Notes: a model not told the origin generated them from the letters alone. Positions 26,465 to 35,605 are shown, counted from the first letter of the stretch. The stretch is DNA of 64,000 nucleotides from Saprospira grandis str. Lewin (GCF_000250635.1 NC_016940.1:2156001-2220000); one strand, 5' to 3'. Numbers and translations are program-made.

Positions 26465-26637
26465 CATATATTCTGAAAGCTAAAAGGACTTAAGCACCCT
26501 CTAAAGCTGCTCGCCAAAGACAAAATAAAAACAGAGGCTCCCCTTTTTTATTTTAGCAAAAAAAAGCGAAAAGAATCAATACCATTCTTCTTTCTTATTT
26601 TAAGTAAATAACTTAGACCAATAAATCCCCTCAAGAA

Positions 26638-27498
26638 ATGCTAGCTATAAAACGAGATCTACTATACTACAAACGACAGTACTTTATTACTGCCCTAGAT
26701 TTGGCCCATCTTGCCAATGCCGCAGAACAAATGCAGGCAGAACGCCGCAAAGTCTTTGATGAACTCTATGACTGGATGCGCAAACATGAAGATTTTGCCC
26801 CTTATTACCCAGAAGACCTCATTGCCGCCCTAGCCGCCAATGAAAAACTGTTTTGGGATAATACGATTGAAGGCCGATTCAATGAAGACTATATCGCTAC
26901 CGAAAAAGCCTACGGACAAAAGTTTGCCCAAACAGGTATTCCCCTAGAAGCCTATATCGCAGTCCTCTTAGCCTTTCATGAGTTCCTCTATCAAGCTTAT
27001 CAGCGACAAGGCCTAGCCTCTGTAGAACGAATGATGGCTTTCAAAAAGTTGTCGCAGGCTTCTATCGAGATTATTACTAGCCTCTACTCAGATACTAACT
27101 TAAAACAACTGGAAGAACAAAATGAAGCCCTCAGAGAACTCTCTACTCCCGTAGCCGAAATCTGGAACGGAATCCTCCTGCTCCCTCTTGTCGGCTTTAT
27201 CGACTCTAAACGAGCTAAGGATATGATGGAGTCTATGCTCTCCAATGTCTCCGAAAAACAAGCTAAGGTTTTTATTCTCGATATCTCCGGTGTCGCTATT
27301 ATCGATACCGCAGTAGCTAACCACCTCATCAAAATGACTAAGGCCAGCCGCCTAATGGGCTGCAATTGTATTATTTCAGGAATCTCAGGCTCTATCGCCC
27401 AAACTATTGTCGAACTAGGTATCCAAATTGACGAAATCCAAACTACTGGCAGTATGCGCGACGCCCTAGCATTGGCCATGAAACAAACCCAATCCTAA
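26638..27498 (+). CDS. RsbR-type stressosome protein 4
   Basis: A 286-residue paralogue opening the second block. The sensor half has the YDWMRKHEDFAPYYPEDLI region shared with proteins 1 and 5, Phe at the haem-His position (YGQKFAQTGI) and His114 in LAFHEFLYQAY. The linker LEEQNEALRELSTPV leads to the STAS half, with Ser190 (FIDSKRAKDM) and Thr224 (AIIDTAVANHL) at the RsbR phosphorylation positions. Its codon style is more C-rich than block one. A 124-base gap separates it from protein 5. Its signal is unknown. Confidence 0.88.
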   Translation: MLAIKRDLLYYKRQYFITALDLAHLANAAEQMQAERRKVFDELYDWMRKHEDFAPYYPEDLIAALAANEKLFWDNTIEGRFNEDYIATEKAYGQKFAQTGIPLEAYIAVLLAFHEFLYQAYQRQGLASVERMMAFKKLSQASIEIITSLYSDTNLKQLEEQNEALRELSTPVAEIWNGILLLPLVGFIDSKRAKDMMESMLSNVSEKQAKVFILDISGVAIIDTAVANHLIKMTKASRLMGCNCIISGISGSIAQTIVELGIQIDEIQTTGSMRDALALAMKQTQS

Positions 27499-27622
27499 AT
27501 AATTCGCCCTACCCACACTTTTTATTTTTCCTACTGAGCTGTTTTTAAGCCTTTTACTAGAAAAAAAGAAGAGAATATTTTACATTAAATGTAAATATAA
27601 ATAATGCTAAGAGTAGAAAGTT

Positions 27623-28495
27623 ATGGAACTGAAAAAATGGGAGAAATCAGTAGACTTTTATAAGCAACAGTACTTCATCTCAGATGAAGACTTAAATTGC
27701 ATCCGCCAAGCCGGAGAACAGATTATGGACCAGATGCGCTGGGCCTATGATCAGCTCTACCATTGGATGCGCCAACATAAACGCTACGAAAAGTATTATA
27801 CTGAAGAGCTCATTAGCTTACTCGCCGAAGAAGAGGAACTCTTCTGGACCGATATCGTCCTTGGTCGCCTCTCCGATGAGTATATTCATACCGAAGCAGT
27901 CTATGGCCTAGAGTTCGCCAAAATGAATATTCCCCTAGAAGGCTATGTGGGCACTCTGGTGGCTTTCCATGAGTTTATCCGACAAGCCTATGTCCGAAAA
28001 GGTATCCAGAGCTTTGAACTGATGTCGGCCTTCAAAAAGTTTACGCAGGTGTCTATTGATGTGGTGACCGAGGTCTACCAAGATATTATTAGCCACCAAC
28101 TCGAAGAACAAAATGAAGCCCTCCGAGAACTCTCTACTCCCGTAGCCCAAATTGCCGAAAATGTGCTGCTGCTTCCCCTAGTCGGTTTTATCGATTCTAA
28201 ACGGGCCAAGGATATGATGGAGTCTATGCTCTCCAATATTGCCGAACAACAAGCCAAGGTCTTTATTCTCGATATCTCCGGGGTGGCTATTGTCGATACC
28301 GCCGTGGCCAATCACCTGATCAAAATGACCAAGGCTAGCCGCCTGATGGGCTGCCATTGTATTATCTCTGGCGTTTCTGGCCCCATCGCCCAAACGATTG
28401 TCGAACTGGGCATCCAAATTGACGAAATTGATACCCGAGGCAGTATGCGCGACGCCCTAGCCGCCGCCCTTAAACAATTACAATCTGCAAATTAA
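27623..28495 (+). CDS. RsbR-type stressosome protein 5
   Basis: A 290-residue paralogue. The sensor half contains YHWMRQHKRYEKYYTEELI, His116 in VAFHEFIRQAY and Phe at the haem-His place (YGLEFAKMNI). The STAS half has Ser192 (FIDSKRAKDM) and Thr226 (AIVDTAVANHL). From residue ~159 to the end the DNA (28097-28473) is almost identical to that of protein 6, while the sensor halves differ strongly. It ends 2 bases before the ATG of protein 6, so the two are translated from one message. Confidence 0.9.
   Translation: MELKKWEKSVDFYKQQYFISDEDLNCIRQAGEQIMDQMRWAYDQLYHWMRQHKRYEKYYTEELISLLAEEEELFWTDIVLGRLSDEYIHTEAVYGLEFAKMNIPLEGYVGTLVAFHEFIRQAYVRKGIQSFELMSAFKKFTQVSIDVVTEVYQDIISHQLEEQNEALRELSTPVAQIAENVLLLPLVGFIDSKRAKDMMESMLSNIAEQQAKVFILDISGVAIVDTAVANHLIKMTKASRLMGCHCIISGVSGPIAQTIVELGIQIDEIDTRGSMRDALAAALKQLQSAN
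28097..28473 (+). repeat. Near-identical STAS-half direct repeat, copy A
   Basis: 377 bases inside RsbR-type gene 5 repeat at 28960-29336 in gene 6 with an offset of exactly 863. Only a few silent changes are visible (for example CTTCCCCTA against CTCCCTCTA). Confidence 0.9.
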
Positions 28496-28497
28496 AA

Positions 28498-29349
28498 ATG
28501 AAGGAAATTAATATCCAGCACTATAAAAAAAAGTACTTTATTAAAGAGGAGGACCTAGAAGACCTTAGAGCTGTAGGCTCTCAACTCGAAACAGAGTTTA
28601 GAACTACTTTTGATAGTTTTTATGCCTATGTAGATGAGGCAATTCCTCTAGATTTAGGCTATAAGAACCAAACGATGGGCCTTATTCGCCAAGTAGAAAA
28701 AGAGCTCTGGCTGGATATCGTAGCCGCTAGATATAATGAGCAGTTTATTAGTTCTTCCTATAATTTTGGACACTACTTTGCCCAAACTGGAGTCCCCCTA
28801 GAGGTTCACAATGAACTCCTGTTTAGGTTATTTGAAGCCTTTTATCAAGCTTACAAACGAAAAGGACTAAACACTGGAGCTAGAGTGCAAACAATCAGTC
28901 GGATGTCTCGAACTGTCCTCGATATTATTTCTGAGGTCCATAATAGTTTTATGCAGTCTCAACTCGAAGAACAAAATGAAGCCCTCCGAGAACTCTCTAC
29001 TCCCGTAGCCCAAATTGCCGAAAATGTGCTGCTGCTCCCTCTAGTCGGTTTTATCGATTCTAAACGGGCCAAGGATATGATGGAGTCTATGCTCTCCAAT
29101 ATTGCCGAACAACAAGCCAAGGTCTTTATTCTCGATATCTCCGGGGTGGCTATTGTCGATACCGCCGTGGCCAATCACCTGATCAAAATGACCAAGGCTA
29201 GCCGCCTGATGGGCTGCCATTGTATTATCTCTGGCGTTTCTGGCCCCATCGCCCAAACGATTGTCGAACTGGGCATCCAAATTGACGAAATTGATACCCG
29301 AGGCAGTATGCGCGACGCCCTAGCCGCCGCCCTTAATCGCAATCTTTAA
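28498..29349 (+). CDS. RsbR-type stressosome protein 6 (divergent sensor)
   Basis: A 283-residue paralogue whose sensor half (about 1-155) is the most divergent of the six. The conserved FHE histidine is replaced by Phe112 (FRLFEAFYQAY), and the Tyr of the preceding turn is His104 (GVPLEVHNEL). The STAS half is the same as that of protein 5 at the protein level, with Ser188 and Thr222 at the RsbR phosphorylation positions. This looks like a sensor swap or gene conversion. Its 3' end overlaps the convergent pterin dehydratase gene by 17 bases. Confidence 0.9.
   Translation: MKEINIQHYKKKYFIKEEDLEDLRAVGSQLETEFRTTFDSFYAYVDEAIPLDLGYKNQTMGLIRQVEKELWLDIVAARYNEQFISSSYNFGHYFAQTGVPLEVHNELLFRLFEAFYQAYKRKGLNTGARVQTISRMSRTVLDIISEVHNSFMQSQLEEQNEALRELSTPVAQIAENVLLLPLVGFIDSKRAKDMMESMLSNIAEQQAKVFILDISGVAIVDTAVANHLIKMTKASRLMGCHCIISGVSGPIAQTIVELGIQIDEIDTRGSMRDALAAALNRNL
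28960..29336 (+). repeat. Near-identical STAS-half direct repeat, copy B
   Basis: Second copy of 28097-28473, starting at CAACTCGAAGAAC and ending at CCCTTAA; sequence differs completely right after both edges. Confidence 0.9.
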
Positions 29350-29596
29350 ATTGGGCATAAAGAGCCTCTATTTTAGCCGCCAAACGATGGTCCCGCTCTG
29401 TAATCGTATTGCCCGCATCATGGCTGCATAAACGAATCTCCAAACGGTTGTAGACATTGTACCAGTTCGGATGATGATCCCATTTTTCAGCCCAAAAAGC
29501 TACCTGCGTCATAAAACCAAAGGCCGCTACAAAGTCCTCAAATATAAATTCAGCCACTAGCTGCTGCTGCTCTTCTCTAAAGTGTTGGTAGTCCAT
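29333..29596 (-). CDS. Pterin-4a-carbinolamine dehydratase
   Basis: An 87-residue enzyme that dehydrates 4a-hydroxytetrahydropterin, recycling the cofactor of aromatic amino-acid hydroxylases. The signature WDHHPNWYNVYNRLEIRL holds the paired catalytic His, and SHDAGNTITERDHRLA the downstream Asp/His region. Length is typical (about 85-110). No phenylalanine hydroxylase gene is next to it. Its end overlaps the end of RsbR-type gene 6 by 17 bases, and repeat copy 8 begins 15 bases upstream of its start. Confidence 0.92.
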   Translation of the reverse strand: MDYQHFREEQQQLVAEFIFEDFVAAFGFMTQVAFWAEKWDHHPNWYNVYNRLEIRLCSHDAGNTITERDHRLAAKIEALYAQFKDCD

Positions 29597-29611
29597 TTTT
29601 TTGTTTTTTTT

Positions 29612-29877
29612 GGGGCCTCCCGCCTTCGGCGGGCGCTACGTTTCAGGGCTCGCAGGCTTGCTCGGCCCTTCAGCCGCCAAAGGCGGCTTCGGTCTGGCCT
29701 TCGGCCACCCTTTCACATCGCTAGGCCACTCAACAGACTTCTTTGCGCCTATTGTTTTTCTTCGGCCGCATTGCTGCACATCGGTTACTCCCTTTGGTCG
29801 TCGAAGACGCCCTGAAGGGCTTGTTGTGGCCGCTGAATAAAGGTTTTTGCGCCCATTGTTTTTCTTCGGCCCCAAAA
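29612..29877 (+). repeat. Interspersed modular repeat, copy 8
   Basis: GGGGCCTCCCGCC-TTC-GGCGG, GCTACG, GGGCTCGCAGGCTTGCTCGG, GGTCTGGCC-TTC-GGCCACC and CATCGCTAGGCC (to 29727). The tail to 29877 has the TTACTCCCTTTGGTCGTCGA submodule and two direct copies of GCGCCYATTGTTTTTCTTCG. Confidence 0.84.
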
Positions 29878-29930
29878 TAATAAAGCCCAGTTTGTTTTAA
29901 TAGAAATAGCAGAACAAGATAGGTCCAATA

Positions 29931-30081
29931 GGCGGCAAAGCCGCGCAGCGCGATTAAATCTGGCTGAGGGATGGAAAGTGGTGCGGCAAAGCCGCAGACC
30001 CAGGCGCTGAAAGCGCCGCAGGGCCGAGCAGACCTGCGAGCCACGATACAGCCCGACCCGCCCGCAGGGCGGGGCAGCCCC
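29931..30081 (-). repeat. Interspersed modular repeat, copy 9 (GGGGCTGCCCC type)
   Basis: On the plus strand: GGCGGC-AAA-GCCGC, GATTAAATCTGGCTGAGGG, GCGGCAAAGCCGCAGACCC, GGGCCGAGCAGACCTGCGAG, CAGCCCGACCCGCC and GGGGCAGCCCC. It faces copy 8 and lies upstream of the tape-measure gene. Confidence 0.84.
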
Positions 30082-30207
30082 AAAAAAGAAGCAGCAACAC
30101 TCATTTTTTCCTCCTCTCCAAATGACTGCAAAAATTAAAATCTCTTCTGTATCTTTAGAGGCTCAACGGCAAAAGAGCGCTTTAACGAAAATCTGAAAAA
30201 GAGAGCC

Positions 30208-33200
30208 TTGAAAAATCGCGAACAGCAACATATTATCGAAACCCAAAACCTCAATATTGAGGTGAAGGGCTACTTGGACGACTATCAACTTCGATTGGTG
30301 CAAACAACGCTCATTCATCTGTTTAAGAATGAGTTGGGGAATTATTTGGACCGCCTTTTTAGCGAGATGGTCCCCCCAGATGTGCATCTGGTCATTGATC
30401 GTTTAGATATTGATTTACCCCCCATTGATTTGCGTGGAGCCGAGGCCGTTAAGGATTTTCGACCTGCCGTAGAACGCTATTTTAAAAAAGTGGCCCGAGA
30501 AACGGTCCAAAAAACAATTATTAAAAGCTCAGGCGGCCGATTTGAACAAGAAGGAACTCGTGTTCGAGTCAGTAAATGGACTCTCTTTAAGGATTTTTTG
30601 GAAAAAGGCCATTATCCCAGTTGGGCCGGCCCCAAAAACCTGCCCATTAGCTCGGTGATTGAGGAGCTCATGAGAAAGTCGCCCAGCAAAATGGCCGAAC
30701 TGCTCTTGGATATTGGCCGCAGAAATCCCCAATTGGCCAACCGCCTGATTTTTCAGTTTAGCCCCCGACAACTAGAGCAAATGCTCCAACTCATTTATCA
30801 GCAGTCGGGCCCCAATATGCTTCGCCAACTTCAGCTTATCCTAAAGCGATTGGGCCAAAGATATCGAGCCCTGCGCGGACAGCGATCGGTCCAAAAAGCC
30901 GCCTATACCGTCGCCTTTGAGTACATTTTTGAAAAAGTGCGCTCTGGGCGGAAATTTGTGTATAAGGAGCAAGAATTGGTGCAAAAAATTGTGGAACGCA
31001 TCCAGAAAAATTATCAACATGTCTCGGCCCAAGAGTTGGGCGAACTGGATAGTGGGGTGCGCCAAGAACATAGCCAAAATTATGGCGATTTGGACCTACT
31101 AGAGTATTTTCTGCAGTATGGTTCTATTCCCTATTGGGCCAAAACCGATAGTCTGGCTTCTATGCGCCAACTCTTTGATCGCCTGATCCATAAACGACTT
31201 AGCGCCCTACAACGACTGATTATTCGCCAAAAAGATGCCCCCAATTTTTGGCAACGCCTCTTTTTGCAGTTTGAAGAAGAACAACTCTTGCAGTTGCTAG
31301 AACCACTAACAGAGGACCGTATGCGAATGGTCCGCAGCCTGCTAGAACAGTTTCATCATTGGGGCCAAAAGGAGGGCATTAGCCGCCACCGCCTAGCTCC
31401 AGCCCTTATGGGCCAACTCTTTGAACAGCTCTTGCTGAACCGCTCGAGCTTCTCGGAAAAAACATTGATTGAAGCCTTTCTGAAGGAGGCAAGCCAACTC
31501 TCTACAAAAACAAAGAATAAGGAAGATTTGGCCCAAGCACTTTTTAAGGTGTTGGAGCAGGAAAATAATGAGCGCTTCGATCTCTCTCGCCAAGAGTTGC
31601 TCAAGCAGCTCGGGCAAATGCTGCCCAAAACACAGGCTGCTGCCCATAGCGAATTGCTCAAAGAGGAACAATTAAAGCGTAGAAGTTTGGCCGTAGAATT
31701 AGCCCTACAGGCCCTAGAGGAAGAGTTGGCTCAGGAGGATCTAGACCAAGAGCAAATGGCCCGCCTCCAAAAGAAAAAAGGCCGCTTGCAACGCCAAGAA
31801 CGACAGTTGCAAAGAGAACTGCAAGCCATTTCTGGCCTGGCCCCTAGCTCTATTCGTGCCCTTTTGGACCGAAAAAAATGGCTGAAAAAACGCCTCATCC
31901 AATTAGAAAAAGAACTAAAGGCCGAGGATAAACGCATTAAGGCCGAGGATAAAGCAGCCGAAAAAGAACGTAAGGCCAAACAAGATGAGGCCCGCCAACT
32001 TCGCCGTATTATTCGCAATATGCGCCGAGAAACAAAGGCGATTGCCCGAGAGTTGGGCAAATCTTATAAAAAGGTGGATAAAGAAGACCGCTCGGCCCTT
32101 CGAGAGCTAAAATTAGAGTATGCCGCAGCGGTTTCAGACCTCTATAATGAGCGCTCAGAATTGCAACTGCAGTTGGGCCAATTGGAAGAGCTTTTTGCCT
32201 TAGGCGAACTGAGTAGAGCCGAAAAAAATCAATTGCAAAGCCAAATTCGCCTGCTCAACCGCCAGCTCAAGCAGCTCGACCGAGAGCTGCAGCAACTGGA
32301 CCAAATGCTGGCCCGAGTCAATGCCGATTTGCGCAAGCTCGAACAAGATGAAACAGCCGAAGAACCTAGCGCTAGCTCCCAAATCGATTTTCTGGTTTTT
32401 TTCCTTCAGTATGGCTCTATTCCTTGGTGGGCCGAAGAATACCGAGACTACTCGATTGAGGCGATCTTTAAGCAGTTTGCCGAAAAAGAGGCAGATAAAT
32501 TGCGCAAGGCGGTGGCGCGCCTGGGCAAAAACCCCATCGTTTGGCAACGGATGGTCAACCAACTTTCAGAGGAAGTCTTGGAGCTGGTCCTGATTGCGCT
32601 CTTTCCCCGCTTTGCGGGTTTTGCCATTTCTACGGCCATTATGCTAGAGAAAATTAAGGCGGCTCAGGTCTTTGATAAAATTAAGTCGATTTCGCTTAAG
32701 GACTTTAAGTGGAATAAAATTCTGGAGTATCTGTTTCTCCACCCTAGCCAAAGCAATCCCCAGCAATTTCTTAAGGATTTGGCCCTAGAACTTGGCCGAA
32801 GTTATGAGATTTCGCCCCGAGAGTTATTGATGTACATGACCAATCTCTCGCATAATAATCCCGAAACTCGCTTGGCCTATTTTGCCGATGTAATTGGCGA
32901 TTTAGGGGAGGACCCCAGCATTTTGGCCGCCGAAGAAGCATTGGTCCAAGAGCTATTGCTTCGCCAGCGCCAAGCCGATGGCCTCATCCTGAGCCTAGAG
33001 AAGAAAAAAGAGGCCTTAGAGCAGTATTTGCTCAAAGGCTTGTTTACCGAAGCCGCTATTCGGGCCAAAACAGATACCCTAGCGGGAATGGAGGCGATCA
33101 TCAAAGAACTATTGGTCCAGGATCGGCAGTTTTTGCGCAAACTCTTGTTCGATGCCATTGGCCGAGCGCCCGCTAGAGAGCGTCTAGTGACCAATTTTGA

Positions 33201-35364
33201 CAATAAAATATTTTGGGAGTTGGTCCTTTTGCTGAACAAATCAGCCATGCCGCTCACTCAAAATTATGTGCAGGAGCTAGGCCGTGCCCTCAATGACCAA
33301 AAACTGTTTATGGTTAAGGATACGGTATATCGCTATCTGCTAGAGCTGAGCCAAGGCGGACAGTTCTCGGTCCGCAGTCTGGTCCAACAACTGCTCAAGG
33401 CCATTAGCCGAAATACCCAGCGAGACCCCATGCTCTTGCTCAATGATTGGAAGGCCAAATTGCGGAACTTGCCCGCTCAACGCTCGGGCTTAGTTTTGCA
33501 GCTTTTGGAAACCGAAATTGCGCTTTTACGGGCGCAAAGACGCTCGACTGAAGACCCGAGTTTGTTAGAAAGTTTGGCCCAGCAATTAGGAAGTTTAGAG
33601 CTAGAACAACAGCATTTTAGCCGCCAGCTTTTGCAGGTCCTCAACCGAGAAAGATTAGAAAAAGAAGGCCTAGAAATCGTTCCAGAGGATCTAGAAGAGC
33701 TGTATAGCCGCCTAGATGCCATCGAAAAGGAAATTGAGGAGCTGAAAAGCGATATCGATGAGGCCCAAGCCATGCAGAAGATTTTGCGCTGGCGCCGCAT
33801 TGCCGAGCTAGAGGCCCAACGCAATTTGTTGAGGCAAGAAGAGCCCTTTGCTATCCGTCAGCTACAACAAGATATGCTGAACCTCAAGGCCGAAATGGAG
33901 CGCTTAGATGCCCGCATAAATCGACTCGGAGATTATGCTAAACAAGGCCTTTCTGCAGAGGAGATCAGAGCTGAAATTGCTCAGTTAGAGCAGCAGCGCC
34001 GCGCTTTGCAAGAACGCTTTAAGGAGCTGCAAGACCAAGGTAAAGATGCCACCAAAGAGGAGCTGGACCTGATTCGCCTGCGCCAAGAATTAGAGCGACT
34101 CCAAAGAGATTTGGAGAGTGAATTAGAGGCTTTGCCCGAGCCAGAATTACTCGAAAGGATGTTGGTGGATGAATGGGAACAACCCCATCTCCCCATAGAG
34201 GAAATTCGCCAAGCGCCAGAGGTGCAGGAGTTTTTGAGCTATTTGATGGAGCTGCCCTGGAAACAGGCCGAGGCCGACCGGATTCGCCAGCGCTATTTGC
34301 AAGAACTTCAAGACCATTGGGAGGATTTGGCCCAAGGCTTTCAGGCTAATCGAGAATTATTGGAGCTTTTGCGCTCTAAAATGCGGCAGCTCTTGCTGCC
34401 TAGCTTGCAGCGAATGAGCCAAAAACGCCTAGATTGGCGCCGAGAAATTGAGGCCTTGCCCGATATGGATAGCGCCAAAAAATGGGAACAACGCCTGAGC
34501 GGAAGAGAGGAAGAACAAATTGAGTGGTTGGAACGCCTAGAAGCCGAGCAATGGGATGACCAAATGGCCAAGGAATTGGCCAGCCTACGCAAAAAGGTTC
34601 GCATTTATTTCCGGAAAATGCGCCTGATGTTCCGCCGCCAATTACGCAAACTCGCCCAGGCCGAAGCCGCCCGCCTAAAAGAAATACAAAGGGCCCAAGA
34701 GGAGGAAGAAAAACGCCTAGAAGCCGAGCGCATCAAGCGAATCAATGAGTTGAAACGCTTGGAAAAAGCACCAGAGCTGGAAGCCGCAGAGGAGGAAACA
34801 AAGGTTAAACCCAAAAAGGAACAACCCAAGCCCGCCGATCCCCCCGTAGATGAACCTCTTTATATCCGAAATGCCGGATTGGTCCTTTTACAGCCCTATT
34901 ATACCCGCCTTTTTATGGCCCTAAAAATGGTCAGTAAAGGCAAGTTTGTCAATGAGGAAGCCCAAATTAGGGCGACGCATATGCTACAATATATTGCTAC
35001 TCGGCAAACGGAAACCCCTGAAAATGAACTGGTCCTGAATAAAATTATGTGCGGCCTGCCGCTCTCCACCCCAGTCCCTATGGATGTGGGCCTGACGGAG
35101 CAAGAGCTGGGCACCTGTGATAGCCTTTTGCAAGGGGCAATCAATAACTGGAGCCGCATGCGGACCATGACGCCAGACGCTCTGCGGGGTACCTTCCTCA
35201 TCCGAGATGGAAATATCAAGGAGGAGGCCGACCGCTGGAAACTCAAGGTGGAAAAAGGCTCTTTTGATATGCTTTTGCGCACCCTGCCCTGGGGCTTTAC
35301 TTTTGTCCGTTATGGCTGGTTGCCCAAGTTTATTGCCGTAGAATGGGATATTCCGGGTACCTAA
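30208..35364 (+). CDS. Contractile injection system tape-measure protein (CIS_TMP-like), 1718 aa
   Basis: A giant, mostly helical protein. The N-terminus (HIIETQNLNIEVKGYLDDYQ ... VIDRLDIDLPPIDL) and C-terminus (YIRNAGLVLLQPYYTRLF, NKIMCGLPLSTPVP, LTEQELGTCDSLLQGAINNW, GTFLIRDGNI, LLRTLPWGFTFVRYGWLPKF) are typical of tape-measure proteins of phage-tail-like injection systems in Bacteroidota. Three copies of an [F/Y]xxFL..G..PxWA module occur near residues 129, 300 and 731. Long coiled coils lie around 500-720 and 1080-1530. The start is TTG at 30208; no in-frame ATG exists nearby. Such proteins set tube length. No sheath, tube, baseplate or AAA gene is in the window, so it stands apart from its system. 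Confidence 0.88.
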   Translation: MKNREQQHIIETQNLNIEVKGYLDDYQLRLVQTTLIHLFKNELGNYLDRLFSEMVPPDVHLVIDRLDIDLPPIDLRGAEAVKDFRPAVERYFKKVARETVQKTIIKSSGGRFEQEGTRVRVSKWTLFKDFLEKGHYPSWAGPKNLPISSVIEELMRKSPSKMAELLLDIGRRNPQLANRLIFQFSPRQLEQMLQLIYQQSGPNMLRQLQLILKRLGQRYRALRGQRSVQKAAYTVAFEYIFEKVRSGRKFVYKEQELVQKIVERIQKNYQHVSAQELGELDSGVRQEHSQNYGDLDLLEYFLQYGSIPYWAKTDSLASMRQLFDRLIHKRLSALQRLIIRQKDAPNFWQRLFLQFEEEQLLQLLEPLTEDRMRMVRSLLEQFHHWGQKEGISRHRLAPALMGQLFEQLLLNRSSFSEKTLIEAFLKEASQLSTKTKNKEDLAQALFKVLEQENNERFDLSRQELLKQLGQMLPKTQAAAHSELLKEEQLKRRSLAVELALQALEEELAQEDLDQEQMARLQKKKGRLQRQERQLQRELQAISGLAPSSIRALLDRKKWLKKRLIQLEKELKAEDKRIKAEDKAAEKERKAKQDEARQLRRIIRNMRRETKAIARELGKSYKKVDKEDRSALRELKLEYAAAVSDLYNERSELQLQLGQLEELFALGELSRAEKNQLQSQIRLLNRQLKQLDRELQQLDQMLARVNADLRKLEQDETAEEPSASSQIDFLVFFLQYGSIPWWAEEYRDYSIEAIFKQFAEKEADKLRKAVARLGKNPIVWQRMVNQLSEEVLELVLIALFPRFAGFAISTAIMLEKIKAAQVFDKIKSISLKDFKWNKILEYLFLHPSQSNPQQFLKDLALELGRSYEISPRELLMYMTNLSHNNPETRLAYFADVIGDLGEDPSILAAEEALVQELLLRQRQADGLILSLEKKKEALEQYLLKGLFTEAAIRAKTDTLAGMEAIIKELLVQDRQFLRKLLFDAIGRAPARERLVTNFDNKIFWELVLLLNKSAMPLTQNYVQELGRALNDQKLFMVKDTVYRYLLELSQGGQFSVRSLVQQLLKAISRNTQRDPMLLLNDWKAKLRNLPAQRSGLVLQLLETEIALLRAQRRSTEDPSLLESLAQQLGSLELEQQHFSRQLLQVLNRERLEKEGLEIVPEDLEELYSRLDAIEKEIEELKSDIDEAQAMQKILRWRRIAELEAQRNLLRQEEPFAIRQLQQDMLNLKAEMERLDARINRLGDYAKQGLSAEEIRAEIAQLEQQRRALQERFKELQDQGKDATKEELDLIRLRQELERLQRDLESELEALPEPELLERMLVDEWEQPHLPIEEIRQAPEVQEFLSYLMELPWKQAEADRIRQRYLQELQDHWEDLAQGFQANRELLELLRSKMRQLLLPSLQRMSQKRLDWRREIEALPDMDSAKKWEQRLSGREEEQIEWLERLEAEQWDDQMAKELASLRKKVRIYFRKMRLMFRRQLRKLAQAEAARLKEIQRAQEEEEKRLEAERIKRINELKRLEKAPELEAAEEETKVKPKKEQPKPADPPVDEPLYIRNAGLVLLQPYYTRLFMALKMVSKGKFVNEEAQIRATHMLQYIATRQTETPENELVLNKIMCGLPLSTPVPMDVGLTEQELGTCDSLLQGAINNWSRMRTMTPDALRGTFLIRDGNIKEEADRWKLKVEKGSFDMLLRTLPWGFTFVRYGWLPKFIAVEWDIPGT

Positions 35365-35368
35365 TATT

Positions 35369-35545
35369 GGGGGCTTCCCGCAGCCCTTTTATTTGGGGCT
35401 GCGGGCGCTATGCTGCGGGGCTCGCAGGTCTGCTCGGCCCTTCATTTTTTTCGCTGCGCTCAAAAAACTCGGTCTGGCCTGACGGCCACCCGCTCCGCAG
35501 CGCTAAGCCATTTTGGCCCAAGGGCCAAGGCGGCTTCGCCGCCCC
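35369..35545 (+). repeat. Interspersed modular repeat, copy 10
   Basis: Begins 5 bases after the tape-measure stop: GGGGCTTCCCGCAGCCC hairpin, GCTATGCTGCGGGGCTCGCA core, GGTCTGGCC-TGAC-GGCCACC and CGCAGCGCTAAGCC, then GGCGGC-TTC-GCCGCC. Confidence 0.8.
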
Positions 35546-35605
35546 AACTAGCCGCATTTATTTGGGCCAAAGGCCCTTTCTCTGCCCGATTAGGGCAGCT
35601 TTTTT

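Noticed and set aside
21476-29349. Haem-binding globin sensors in the RsbR-type proteins
   Set aside because: At the place of the proximal His in IGxxHxxxGL all six have Phe or Leu, as in the non-haem globin of RsbR; the conserved FHE His lies elsewhere.
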